Assembly (NCBI GenBank): GCA_900317305.1
Contig: ONGG01000029.1
Span: forward strand, 1-39,499
Reading direction: 5' to 3'
From: an uncultured Prevotellaceae bacterium
GTDB taxonomy: Bacteria; Bacteroidota; Bacteroidia; Bacteroidales; Bacteroidaceae
Length of the DNA: 39,499 nt
This document shows, one piece after another, positions 33,603 to 39,499 of this stretch (within the stretch, counting starts at the first letter, position 1; each line of letters starts with the position of its first letter). A program made the position numbers and the translations under genes. The notes beneath the pieces were generated by a model. The model was not told the origin of the DNA and did not search any database. It saw only the letters and a list, made by a program, of their open reading frames with translations.

Positions 33603-35090
33603 TTATCGAAGTTGACCAAGTGCCTTGCGAAGAGCCACTTGGGAAAGTTGTACATCTATTTCTGAGTCGATCTTCTCGTCATGAGCGGCTTGCCAAGCGG
33701 TCTGCGCACTCATCACTTCGGTCATGCTCATCACTCCCTCACGGAAACCAAGGGTGGCACAGCGCAGGTTCTCCTCGGCGCTAGCCACGTGCTTCTTGCT
33801 CATCTCCACACGTCGAAGGGCCTCGCGGTATTTGAAACGGTGCTGCTCCACCTGCAGGTTGATTTTCTCCACTAGGTCGCTGCGCTCCATCTGGGCGATG
33901 GTGGTGGCGGCCTTCGAGGCACGTATCTTGTAGCGGCCCTCACGCCAGTCCCAAAGGGGCATGCGGACGAGCAGGCCGATGTTCCACACACCGCTGAACT
34001 TGTGCTCGAAACCATTGTAAACGTTGGGGTTGCTCACCAGGTAACCACCCGTGAGGGCAATCTGTGGACGATAGTAAGTGGCGGTGAGGATTTTCGAGGC
34101 TTGCTCCGACATGTCGATACCCAACTGCATCATGCGCAGTTCGGGACGGTCGCCCTCGGTGTCGGCATCGGCCAGAACGCCCGTATAGTCGGGTATCAGG
34201 TCCTTGTCCTCGTCGGCAAGCGTGATGGGCTTGTCCATTGGAAGACCGCAAAGTTGGCAGAGCAACATCTTTGACAGGGTGAGGTTGTCCTCCACCTTCA
34301 TCTTCGTCATCTCGGCCTCGTTCACCCTCACGTCCACGCTCAGGCCCTCAGCACGGGTCGAGACGCCCTCGTCAATCATTTTGTGCACGTCGGAGTCGAA
34401 TTGCTTCACCAACTCAAGATAGCTCTCTGCCAGACGCAACTTGTGCTTCAGGGATACCACAAGCCAATAGGTGGCATCAATCTCGTAAATGGTCGACTGC
34501 ACGGCCAGGTCGTATTTCTCGCTGGCCATCATCTCGTTCAACTCGGCGATGCGGTTGAGTGCCGTGATGCTGCCGCCCATGTAGATGGGTTGCTTCACCA
34601 GAATCGAACCGGCGAACATATTGCGGTTGTTGGTGCGGAAGGCATCTTTGACATTGCTGCCCAACTCATTGCCCATGGCGGCAAGAGTCGCGTTCATGTT
34701 GCCTAGTTCCTGTCCAAGCGCCTGGGCAAGTTGGGGGGTGATGATGCCTTTCTGCACCATCCCGGTTATCATGTTGGTGAGGTCGCCCCCCAACTTCGTA
34801 GTGACGTTCGTTCCAAGGTTGCTGAGGGCGGATTTCTGATTGTCGTTGAGAATCGAGACTTCCTTGCTCATCAGCTCATATCCAGCCATGACATCGACTT
34901 TGGGAAGGTATTTTGTGCGGGCAGCCGCACGGTTGTCAGAGGCTACCTCCCTCCCTATACGGGCAATGCTCAATTGCTTGTTGTTGTTGATGGCCAATTG
35001 ACGACAATCTTCCAATGTCATCTTCTCCTGTGCCTGAATACATATTCCAAAGGAGAAGGCTATCGCTATCAAAGATAGTCTGTTTGTCAT
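33603..35090 (-). CDS. TolC-family outer-membrane efflux channel
   Basis: A 495-residue exported outer-membrane protein with a signal peptide (LSLIAIAFSFGICIQAQ) and two OEP repeats. Helical stretches (EDCRQLAINNNKQLSIARIG; LGFREGVMSMTEVMSAQTAW) and barrel strands (GVWNIGLLVRMPLWDWREGR) give the TolC trimer its periplasmic tunnel and outer-membrane pore. It is the first gene of the operon, with a consensus promoter about 50 bases upstream, and the HlyD start is 7 bases after its stop. No regulator gene adjoins it. Confidence 0.93.
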   Translation of the reverse strand: MTNRLSLIAIAFSFGICIQAQEKMTLEDCRQLAINNNKQLSIARIGREVASDNRAAARTKYLPKVDVMAGYELMSKEVSILNDNQKSALSNLGTNVTTKLGGDLTNMITGMVQKGIITPQLAQALGQELGNMNATLAAMGNELGSNVKDAFRTNNRNMFAGSILVKQPIYMGGSITALNRIAELNEMMASEKYDLAVQSTIYEIDATYWLVVSLKHKLRLAESYLELVKQFDSDVHKMIDEGVSTRAEGLSVDVRVNEAEMTKMKVEDNLTLSKMLLCQLCGLPMDKPITLADEDKDLIPDYTGVLADADTEGDRPELRMMQLGIDMSEQASKILTATYYRPQIALTGGYLVSNPNVYNGFEHKFSGVWNIGLLVRMPLWDWREGRYKIRASKAATTIAQMERSDLVEKINLQVEQHRFKYREALRRVEMSKKHVASAEENLRCATLGFREGVMSMTEVMSAQTAWQAAHDEKIDSEIDVQLSQVALRKALGQLR

Positions 35091-35143
35091 AACAATTTAT
35101 CCTTTTAAATGTCGATTTCAGAATCCGAAATCATTTGTTACTG

Positions 35144-35175
35144 CAAAAGTATGATTTTCAATCAATGTTCACAAA
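35144..35175 (-). promoter_or_regulatory. Promoter of the TolC-HlyD-ABC2 operon
   Basis: On the minus strand TTTG (35172-35175), 20 bases, TACTTTTG (35144-35151), a full consensus match. Confidence 0.75.
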
Positions 35176-35255
35176 AATTTTTCTCCTATAATTATTGAAT
35201 ATGTTTAAAAAAAATATTTTTTAGGGAAAAAAGGAACAATCTTAAATAATTTTTA

Positions 35256-35263
35256 TATATTTG
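35256..35263 (+). promoter_or_regulatory. -7 box of the DUF4492-cydAB operon
   Basis: TATATTTG, 55 bases before the first gene. The -33 region is weak. The 227-base divergent spacer otherwise is AT-rich with no gene. Confidence 0.6.
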
Positions 35264-35317
35264 CGGTATTGATAGCCTTCTCTTCGAGAAAACCTACAAA
35301 TTGTCAACTTTAAAGCC

Positions 35318-35545
35318 ATGAAAAAGTCTTCTTTCCTATACAAGGCCTTCGACCTCTACTATGAGGGGTTCAGGAGCATGACCCTGGGAAAAACACTTTG
35401 GACGGTCATTATCATCAAACTTATCATCATTTTCGTCGTCATCAAACTCTTTTTCTTCCCCAATTACATCAGTGCCAATGCAGAGGAGGGGCACGAGGCG
35501 GATTTCGTGAGCCAGGAGGTGATGAGCCGCACGCCTACAGAATGA
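35318..35545 (+). CDS. DUF4492 small membrane protein
   Basis: A 75-residue protein with one transmembrane helix (TVIIIKLIIIFVVIKLFFFP, about 29-48), a short basic/aromatic cytosolic N-terminus (YYEGFRSMTLGKTLW) and an acidic tail. It matches DUF4492, which in Bacteroidetes commonly precedes cydAB. Small single-helix proteins such as CydX and CydH stabilise the bd oxidases of other bacteria, so a subunit or assembly role is a reasonable inference, not shown. It ends 21 bases before cydA. Confidence 0.85.
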   Translation: MKKSSFLYKAFDLYYEGFRSMTLGKTLWTVIIIKLIIIFVVIKLFFFPNYISANAEEGHEADFVSQEVMSRTPTE

Positions 35546-35566
35546 ATTCATCAATAAAGATATATC

Positions 35567-37150
35567 ATGCAAAACTTATTATTAGACATTGATGCAGGCA
35601 TGGTCGATTGGGCGAGGGCGCAGTTCGCGCTCACGGCCATCTACCATTGGTTGTTTGTCCCACTCACACTGGGACTGGCCCTTATCATGGGCATCATCGA
35701 GACTTGCTACTATCGCACGAAAAACACCTTCTGGAAAGATGCGGCCAAATTCTGGCAGAAACTCTTCGGGGTGAATTTCGCCATGGGTGTGGCAACGGGT
35801 ATCATCCTTGAGTTTGAGTTCGGTACCAACTGGAGCAACTACTCTTGGTTTGTGGGCGATATCTTCGGGGCACCTCTGGCCATCGAGGGTATTGTGGCCT
35901 TCTTCATGGAATCGACTTTTGTGGCCGTCATGTACTTCGGATGGAAGAAAGTGTCGCCTGGATTCCACCTCGCATCCACATGGCTCACTGGTCTGGGTGC
36001 CACCATTTCGGCATGGTGGATCCTGGTGGCCAACTCATGGATGCAGTATCCGGTGGGATGTGAGTTCAACCCCGATACCATGCGCAACGAGATGGTGTCG
36101 TTCGCCGATGTCGCGCTCTCTCCCTTCGCCATCGACAAGTTCTGCCACACCGTCACCTCGGCGTGGATCATCGGAGCCATCTTCACCGTGGCCGTCTGCT
36201 TCTATTATCTGCTGAAAAACAGGGAACACAAACTTGCCATCGAGAGCATCAAGGTGGCCAGCATCGTCGGACTGGTGGCCTCGGTGCTGGCTGCGGTCAC
36301 TGGCGACCATTCGGCCTATACGGTGGCTAAGGTACAGCCTATGAAACTGGCTGCCATGGAGGCGCTTTACAATGGTGGTGAGGGACAGAGCCTTACGGCC
36401 ATCGCGCTCGTCAACCCGTTTAGTCAACCCGATTACGCCAAGGGAGAGGAACCGCCTTTGAAGATAGGCATTCCCTACATGCTGTCGTTCATGGCCACCC
36501 ACGACTTCAATGGGTTTGTCCCTGGGGTCAACGACTTGATTAAAGGTGGCTATACCAATGCCGATGGACAGGTGGAGCCTTCGCTGGCAGAGAAAATGGA
36601 GCGTGGTCGGCAGGCTATCGCCGCGTTGGCCGATTATCGGAGAATCAAGGCCGAGACAAAGGGCAATCTCTCTCCCGAACAGGAGAAAGACTTGGCCGGG
36701 AAGGCTGGCATCCTGAAAGAGAACATGAAGTATTTCGGCTATGGATATATCAAGGATGCCGACGATGTGGTTCCTTCTATCCCGCTCTGTTTCTACACTT
36801 TCCGCATCATGGTGGGACTGGGGTGCCTCTTCATCCTGTTCTTTGCCCTGACGCTCTTCTTCGTCTACAAGAGAGACATCACGAAAGGCAAGTGGTGGAA
36901 ATGGCTGGGCATCATCCTGCTTCCCCTGGGATATCTGGCCAGCGAGTCGGGGTGGCTCGTGGCAGAGTTCGGACGTCAGCCTTGGACCATCCAGGACATG
37001 ATGCCTACATGGGTGGGAGTCAGCGACCTGTCGTCCAGTGCGGTCATCATCACTTTCTTCCTCTTCCTTATCCTCTTTACGGTTTTGCTCGCTGTGGAAA
37101 TCAGTATTTTGTGCAAGCAAATCAAAAAGGGACCCGAATATTCAAAATAA
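35567..37150 (+). CDS. cydA: Cytochrome bd quinol oxidase subunit I
   Basis: CydA carries the haems and quinol site of the bd oxidase in the inner membrane, reducing oxygen to water with high affinity. The 527-residue protein has the haem ligands His27 (YHW), His194 (KFCHTVTSAW) and Met415 (FRIMVGLG), and the conserved acidic residues near EFEFGTNW and AIEG (Glu107). The Q-loop residues Lys260 and Glu265 lie in VQPMKLAAMEA. The helix GWLVAEFGRQPW is also typical. All key residues looked for are present. It is followed 19 bases later by cydB. Confidence 0.97.
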   Translation: MQNLLLDIDAGMVDWARAQFALTAIYHWLFVPLTLGLALIMGIIETCYYRTKNTFWKDAAKFWQKLFGVNFAMGVATGIILEFEFGTNWSNYSWFVGDIFGAPLAIEGIVAFFMESTFVAVMYFGWKKVSPGFHLASTWLTGLGATISAWWILVANSWMQYPVGCEFNPDTMRNEMVSFADVALSPFAIDKFCHTVTSAWIIGAIFTVAVCFYYLLKNREHKLAIESIKVASIVGLVASVLAAVTGDHSAYTVAKVQPMKLAAMEALYNGGEGQSLTAIALVNPFSQPDYAKGEEPPLKIGIPYMLSFMATHDFNGFVPGVNDLIKGGYTNADGQVEPSLAEKMERGRQAIAALADYRRIKAETKGNLSPEQEKDLAGKAGILKENMKYFGYGYIKDADDVVPSIPLCFYTFRIMVGLGCLFILFFALTLFFVYKRDITKGKWWKWLGIILLPLGYLASESGWLVAEFGRQPWTIQDMMPTWVGVSDLSSSAVIITFFLFLILFTVLLAVEISILCKQIKKGPEYSK

Positions 37151-37169
37151 TCTTTAAACATCGATCACT

Positions 37170-38315
37170 ATGACTTACGAGTTTATGCAAAAATATTGGT
37201 GGTTCCTGGTCTCCCTACTTGGGGCCCTCCTGGTGTTCCTTATGTTCGTGCAAGGGGCCAACTCTTTGATTTTCGGACTCGGACGCAATGAGCAGGAACG
37301 GAGAATGGTCATCAATTCCACAGGAAGGAAATGGGAGTTCACCTTCACCACGCTGGTTACGTTCGGAGGGGCTTTCTTCGCTTCTTTCCCACTGTTCTAT
37401 AGCACGAGTTTCGGAGGTGCCTACTGGCTTTGGATGATTATTCTGTTCTCTTTCGTGCTGCAGGCAGTGAGTTACGAGTTCCAGAACAAGTTGGGCAACT
37501 TCCTCGGGGCAAAGACGTTCCAAGTGTGCCTTGTGCTCAATGGCATCATCGGACCGCTGCTCCTTGGTGGGGCAGTGGCCACTTTCTTCAACGGTTCCAA
37601 TTTCATCGTCGACAAGATGAGCCTAACCGACAGCATGCAGCCCATCATCTCGCGATGGGCAAACGCTTCGCATGGACTCGATGCCCTGCTCGACGTGTGG
37701 AACCTGATATTCGCCCTGGCCGTGTTTTTCCTTGCCAGGATTCTTGGCATACTTTATATTATGAATAACGTGAACGACGAGAACGTGAGGAGCAGGGGCT
37801 CTGTCAAACTGGTGGGGGCTGTCATCCCCTTCCTTGTCTTCTTCCTGGCATTCCTCGTTCGCACCCTCTTCAAGGATGGCTATGCTTACGACCCGGCCAC
37901 AGGCGTTATCTCTATGGAACCCATGAAGTATCTTCACAACTTGCTCGATATGTGGTACTTGCTCGTTATCATTCTCATCGGAGTGGTGCTGCTGCTCTAT
38001 GCCGTGGCGCGCACCATCAAGAGCAAAACTTATATTGGGGGCATCTGGCCGGCCGGTATAGGCGTGGTTCTCGTGGTTCTTTGCCTGCTCTTGTGCGCCG
38101 GATGGAACAATACGGCCTATTACCCTTCGAATGTCGACTTGCAGGACAGTCTCACGATTGCCAACAGCTGCAGCAGTGAGTTCACGCTCACCACCATGAC
38201 TTATGTGAGTTTCCTCATCCCATTCGTGCTCGCCTATATCTTCTATGCGTGGAGAGCCATCGACAAAAAGAAAATCGACCTCGAGGAAATCAAGGCCGAC
38301 GACCATCTTTACTAA
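37170..38315 (+). CDS. cydB: Cytochrome bd quinol oxidase subunit II
   Basis: CydB is the second integral subunit of the bd oxidase. The 381-residue protein has about 8-9 helices and the family's N-terminal region (YWWFLVSLLGALLVFLMFVQ; GANSLIFGLG). Further typical segments are ETxx-free WEFTFTTLVTFGGAFFASFP, VWNLIFALAVFFLARILGIL, and the C-terminal SEFTLTTMTYVSFLIPFVLA with YAWRAIDKKK. Its position directly after cydA supports the call. It is followed 27 bases later by the secreted cyclophilin gene, which may share the transcript. Confidence 0.94.
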   Translation: MTYEFMQKYWWFLVSLLGALLVFLMFVQGANSLIFGLGRNEQERRMVINSTGRKWEFTFTTLVTFGGAFFASFPLFYSTSFGGAYWLWMIILFSFVLQAVSYEFQNKLGNFLGAKTFQVCLVLNGIIGPLLLGGAVATFFNGSNFIVDKMSLTDSMQPIISRWANASHGLDALLDVWNLIFALAVFFLARILGILYIMNNVNDENVRSRGSVKLVGAVIPFLVFFLAFLVRTLFKDGYAYDPATGVISMEPMKYLHNLLDMWYLLVIILIGVVLLLYAVARTIKSKTYIGGIWPAGIGVVLVVLCLLLCAGWNNTAYYPSNVDLQDSLTIANSCSSEFTLTTMTYVSFLIPFVLAYIFYAWRAIDKKKIDLEEIKADDHLY

Positions 38316-38342
38316 CCATACAATCATACAAATTCTCAGATA

Positions 38343-39029
38343 ATGAAAAGAAAGTTCTGCTTGATGCTTTTGTCCGTGTGCGCCATGTTCACGGCCAACG
38401 CCCAGTCTTCCACTGATACGCTCCGGCATGAGGTGCTGCTCAACACCACGGTAGGGGATATTCGCATCGCGCTCTATAATGAGACACCCAAACATCGCGA
38501 CAATTTCCTGAAAATGGTAAAGAAAAGGCTCTATGATGGGGTGCTCTTTCACCGGGTAATCAAGGATTTTATGATACAGACGGGCGACCTGGCTACACGG
38601 AAGCCTGGAAAAAAACTCATCCCTGCTCCTCCAAAGACCCAAATTCCCGCAGAGATCAAATTCCCGCAATATTATCACAAAAGAGGGGCTGTGGCGGCAG
38701 CAAGAGAGGATGACAACGTGAATCCAAAGAAAGCCTCGTCGTCTACCGATTTCTACATCGTGTGGGGAAGGCAGCTCCATGAGTCGCAAATCGACTATTT
38801 CCAACATCGCCTGGATACCATCACCGGTGGAAAGGTGCAACTCACACCCGAAATCCGGGAGACCTATAACAAATTGGGCGGCACACCATTTCTCGATGGT
38901 CGGTATACCGTCTTCGGAGAGGTGGTAGAGGGAATGGACGTGGTGGAGAAGATTCAACTCGCCGAAACCGATGCCGCCGACAAACCGAAACAGGAAATCA
39001 GGGTGATCAAGGCAACTGTGGTGAAGTAA
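38343..39029 (+). CDS. Secreted cyclophilin-type peptidyl-prolyl isomerase
   Basis: A 228-residue exported isomerase that would speed proline-bond isomerisation in periplasmic proteins. The signal peptide (FCLMLLSVCAMFTANAQ) is followed by the cyclophilin core: LLNTTVGDIRIALYNETPKH, the active-site region GVLFHRVIKDFMIQTGD, FYIVWGR and YTVFGEVVEGMDVVEKI. An insertion of about 60 residues (KRGAVAAAREDDNVNPKKAS to about ETYNKLGG) lies between conserved blocks, as in several Bacteroidetes members. It starts 27 bases after cydB and is followed by a strong terminator. Confidence 0.9.
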   Translation: MKRKFCLMLLSVCAMFTANAQSSTDTLRHEVLLNTTVGDIRIALYNETPKHRDNFLKMVKKRLYDGVLFHRVIKDFMIQTGDLATRKPGKKLIPAPPKTQIPAEIKFPQYYHKRGAVAAAREDDNVNPKKASSSTDFYIVWGRQLHESQIDYFQHRLDTITGGKVQLTPEIRETYNKLGGTPFLDGRYTVFGEVVEGMDVVEKIQLAETDAADKPKQEIRVIKATVVK

Positions 39030-39058
39030 ACGTGCTGGTTTGCCATCCACATATTATA

Positions 39059-39092
39059 AATAAGGTGCCAAACGGCGCCTTATTTTTTGTTT
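39059..39092 (+). terminator. Strong intrinsic terminator of the cyd-cyclophilin unit
   Basis: AATAAGGTGCC (39059-39069), loop aaac, GGCGCCTTATT (39074-39084): 11 bp with one G-T, followed by TTTTTGTTTTG. It lies 30 bases after the cyclophilin stop. Confidence 0.9.
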
Positions 39093-39219
39093 TGTACGAC
39101 GACATGACCATCTTTGTGGACGAAAATGGCGTTTTTTTTGTTTATTCGAACTGGAAAATGCAAATTTTGTAAAATAACACGAAAACTTTTGGTTTTTAAG
39201 ATAAAAAATCGCCAAAAAA

Positions 39220-39251
39220 TTTGGAGGCAAAGAAAATTAGCAGTACCTTTG
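39220..39251 (+). promoter_or_regulatory. Probable rRNA operon promoter
   Basis: TTTG (39220-39223), 20 bases, TACCTTTG (39244-39251) is an exact consensus match, preceded by a very AT-rich stretch (39128-39219) that could act as an upstream element. Confidence 0.7.
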
Positions 39252-39257
39252 CATCCG

Positions 39258-39499
39258 CTGCGCTTGAAAAAGTGGAGTAAAAAATTAAGCGTTCTTTGGA
39301 AGATTTACATAGAAGACAAGTAGTACAAGAAGCAGCGCCGCCTGCCTTTTTTGGGGCAGTGTGGCGTGGGTAGAAGATACGAGCCGTCAACGCCCCTTAG
39401 GGGGTGGTAAAAGGTGCTTTTTGAACACGATGGAGACGAGGCGTCCTGAGACAAAGAAGTTTCTCTCCCCCTTTGGGGATATGAGACGACGATACATTA
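39258..39499 (+). other. Probable 16S rRNA leader (rrn operon start), runs off window
   Basis: After the promoter come GCGTTCTTTGG (39289-39299), similar to the antitermination boxA ahead of Bacteroidetes rRNA genes, and a GAAGACAAGTAGTACAAGAA stretch. Several G/C-rich hairpins follow (CGCCTGCC..GGCAGTGTGGCG at about 39330-39367; CCCCTTAGGGG near 39395; TCTCCCCCTTTGGGGATATG near 39465). This matches what I recall of Prevotella/Bacteroides 16S leaders. The mature 16S start (AGAGTTTGATC) is not inside the window. No coding frame is convincing. Confidence 0.6.

Noticed and set aside
37623-39050. 475-residue minus-strand frame opposite cydB and the cyclophilin
   Set aside because: It crosses two well-supported genes in antisense and shows no domain or start context.
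39114-39323. Short plus-strand frame at the right end
   Set aside because: It crosses the AT-rich tract and the predicted rRNA promoter and leader, so it is unlikely to be translated.

Overview
The window looks like a chromosomal segment of a Bacteroidales bacterium, most likely Prevotella or a close relative. Three things support this. Many genes are preceded by the Bacteroidetes promoter TAnnTTTG, often with TTTG 19-20 bases further upstream, and starts generally lack Shine-Dalgarno sites. Several families are typical of the phylum: DUF3078, DUF1573, PorT-like barrels, DUF4492 before cydAB, and Bacteroidetes-type YidC. The end of the window resembles a Prevotella-type rRNA leader. Most of the content is housekeeping; no phage, insertion sequence, CRISPR array or defence island was seen.

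Layout. 1-1276: the 3' end of an HTH regulator gene with an 89-bp tandem duplication across its stop codon, then three tandem ~114-120 bp repeats that each begin with a copy of the 3' end of the adjacent tRNA-Arg(CCG). 1543-4399: asnA and dnaX, convergent. 4651-8024: a promoter with a long inverted-repeat leader, then three envelope genes (LysM/binding-protein fusion, PorT-like barrel, coiled-coil exported protein). 8138-9691: POT peptide transporter. 9717-18449 (minus): yidC, S9 peptidase, two paralogous MFSD1-like MFS transporters, queC and a heptad-repeat coiled-coil protein. 18671-21261: DUF3078 outer-membrane protein, DUF1573 protein, double SH3-like exported protein. 21594-27025: typA, mtnN, a small barrel protein, ilvE and trmB. 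Here mtnN and ilvE-trmB share an unusual palindromic promoter element present in three copies. 27068-29981: CE7-like acetylxylan esterase, then an exported HMA metal-binding protein overlapping apbC/mrp. 30131-35090 (minus): a complete TolC-HlyD-ABC2-ABC2 export operon without an ATPase gene. 35318-39029: DUF4492-cydA-cydB and a secreted cyclophilin. 39059-39499: a strong terminator, a consensus promoter and what appears to be the leader of an rRNA operon whose 16S gene would lie just past the window.

How the genes fit together. The S9 peptidase, two MFSD1-like carriers and nearby POT transporter suggest di- and oligopeptide use, as expected for a proteolytic anaerobe. CydAB gives high-affinity oxygen reduction in a microaerobic or anaerobic lifestyle. 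mtnN, ilvE and trmB all touch S-adenosylmethionine or methionine metabolism, which makes their shared promoter element the most interesting regulatory signal here. The best candidates for something undescribed are that element, the tRNA-derived tandem repeats and the ATPase-less ABC-2 operon.
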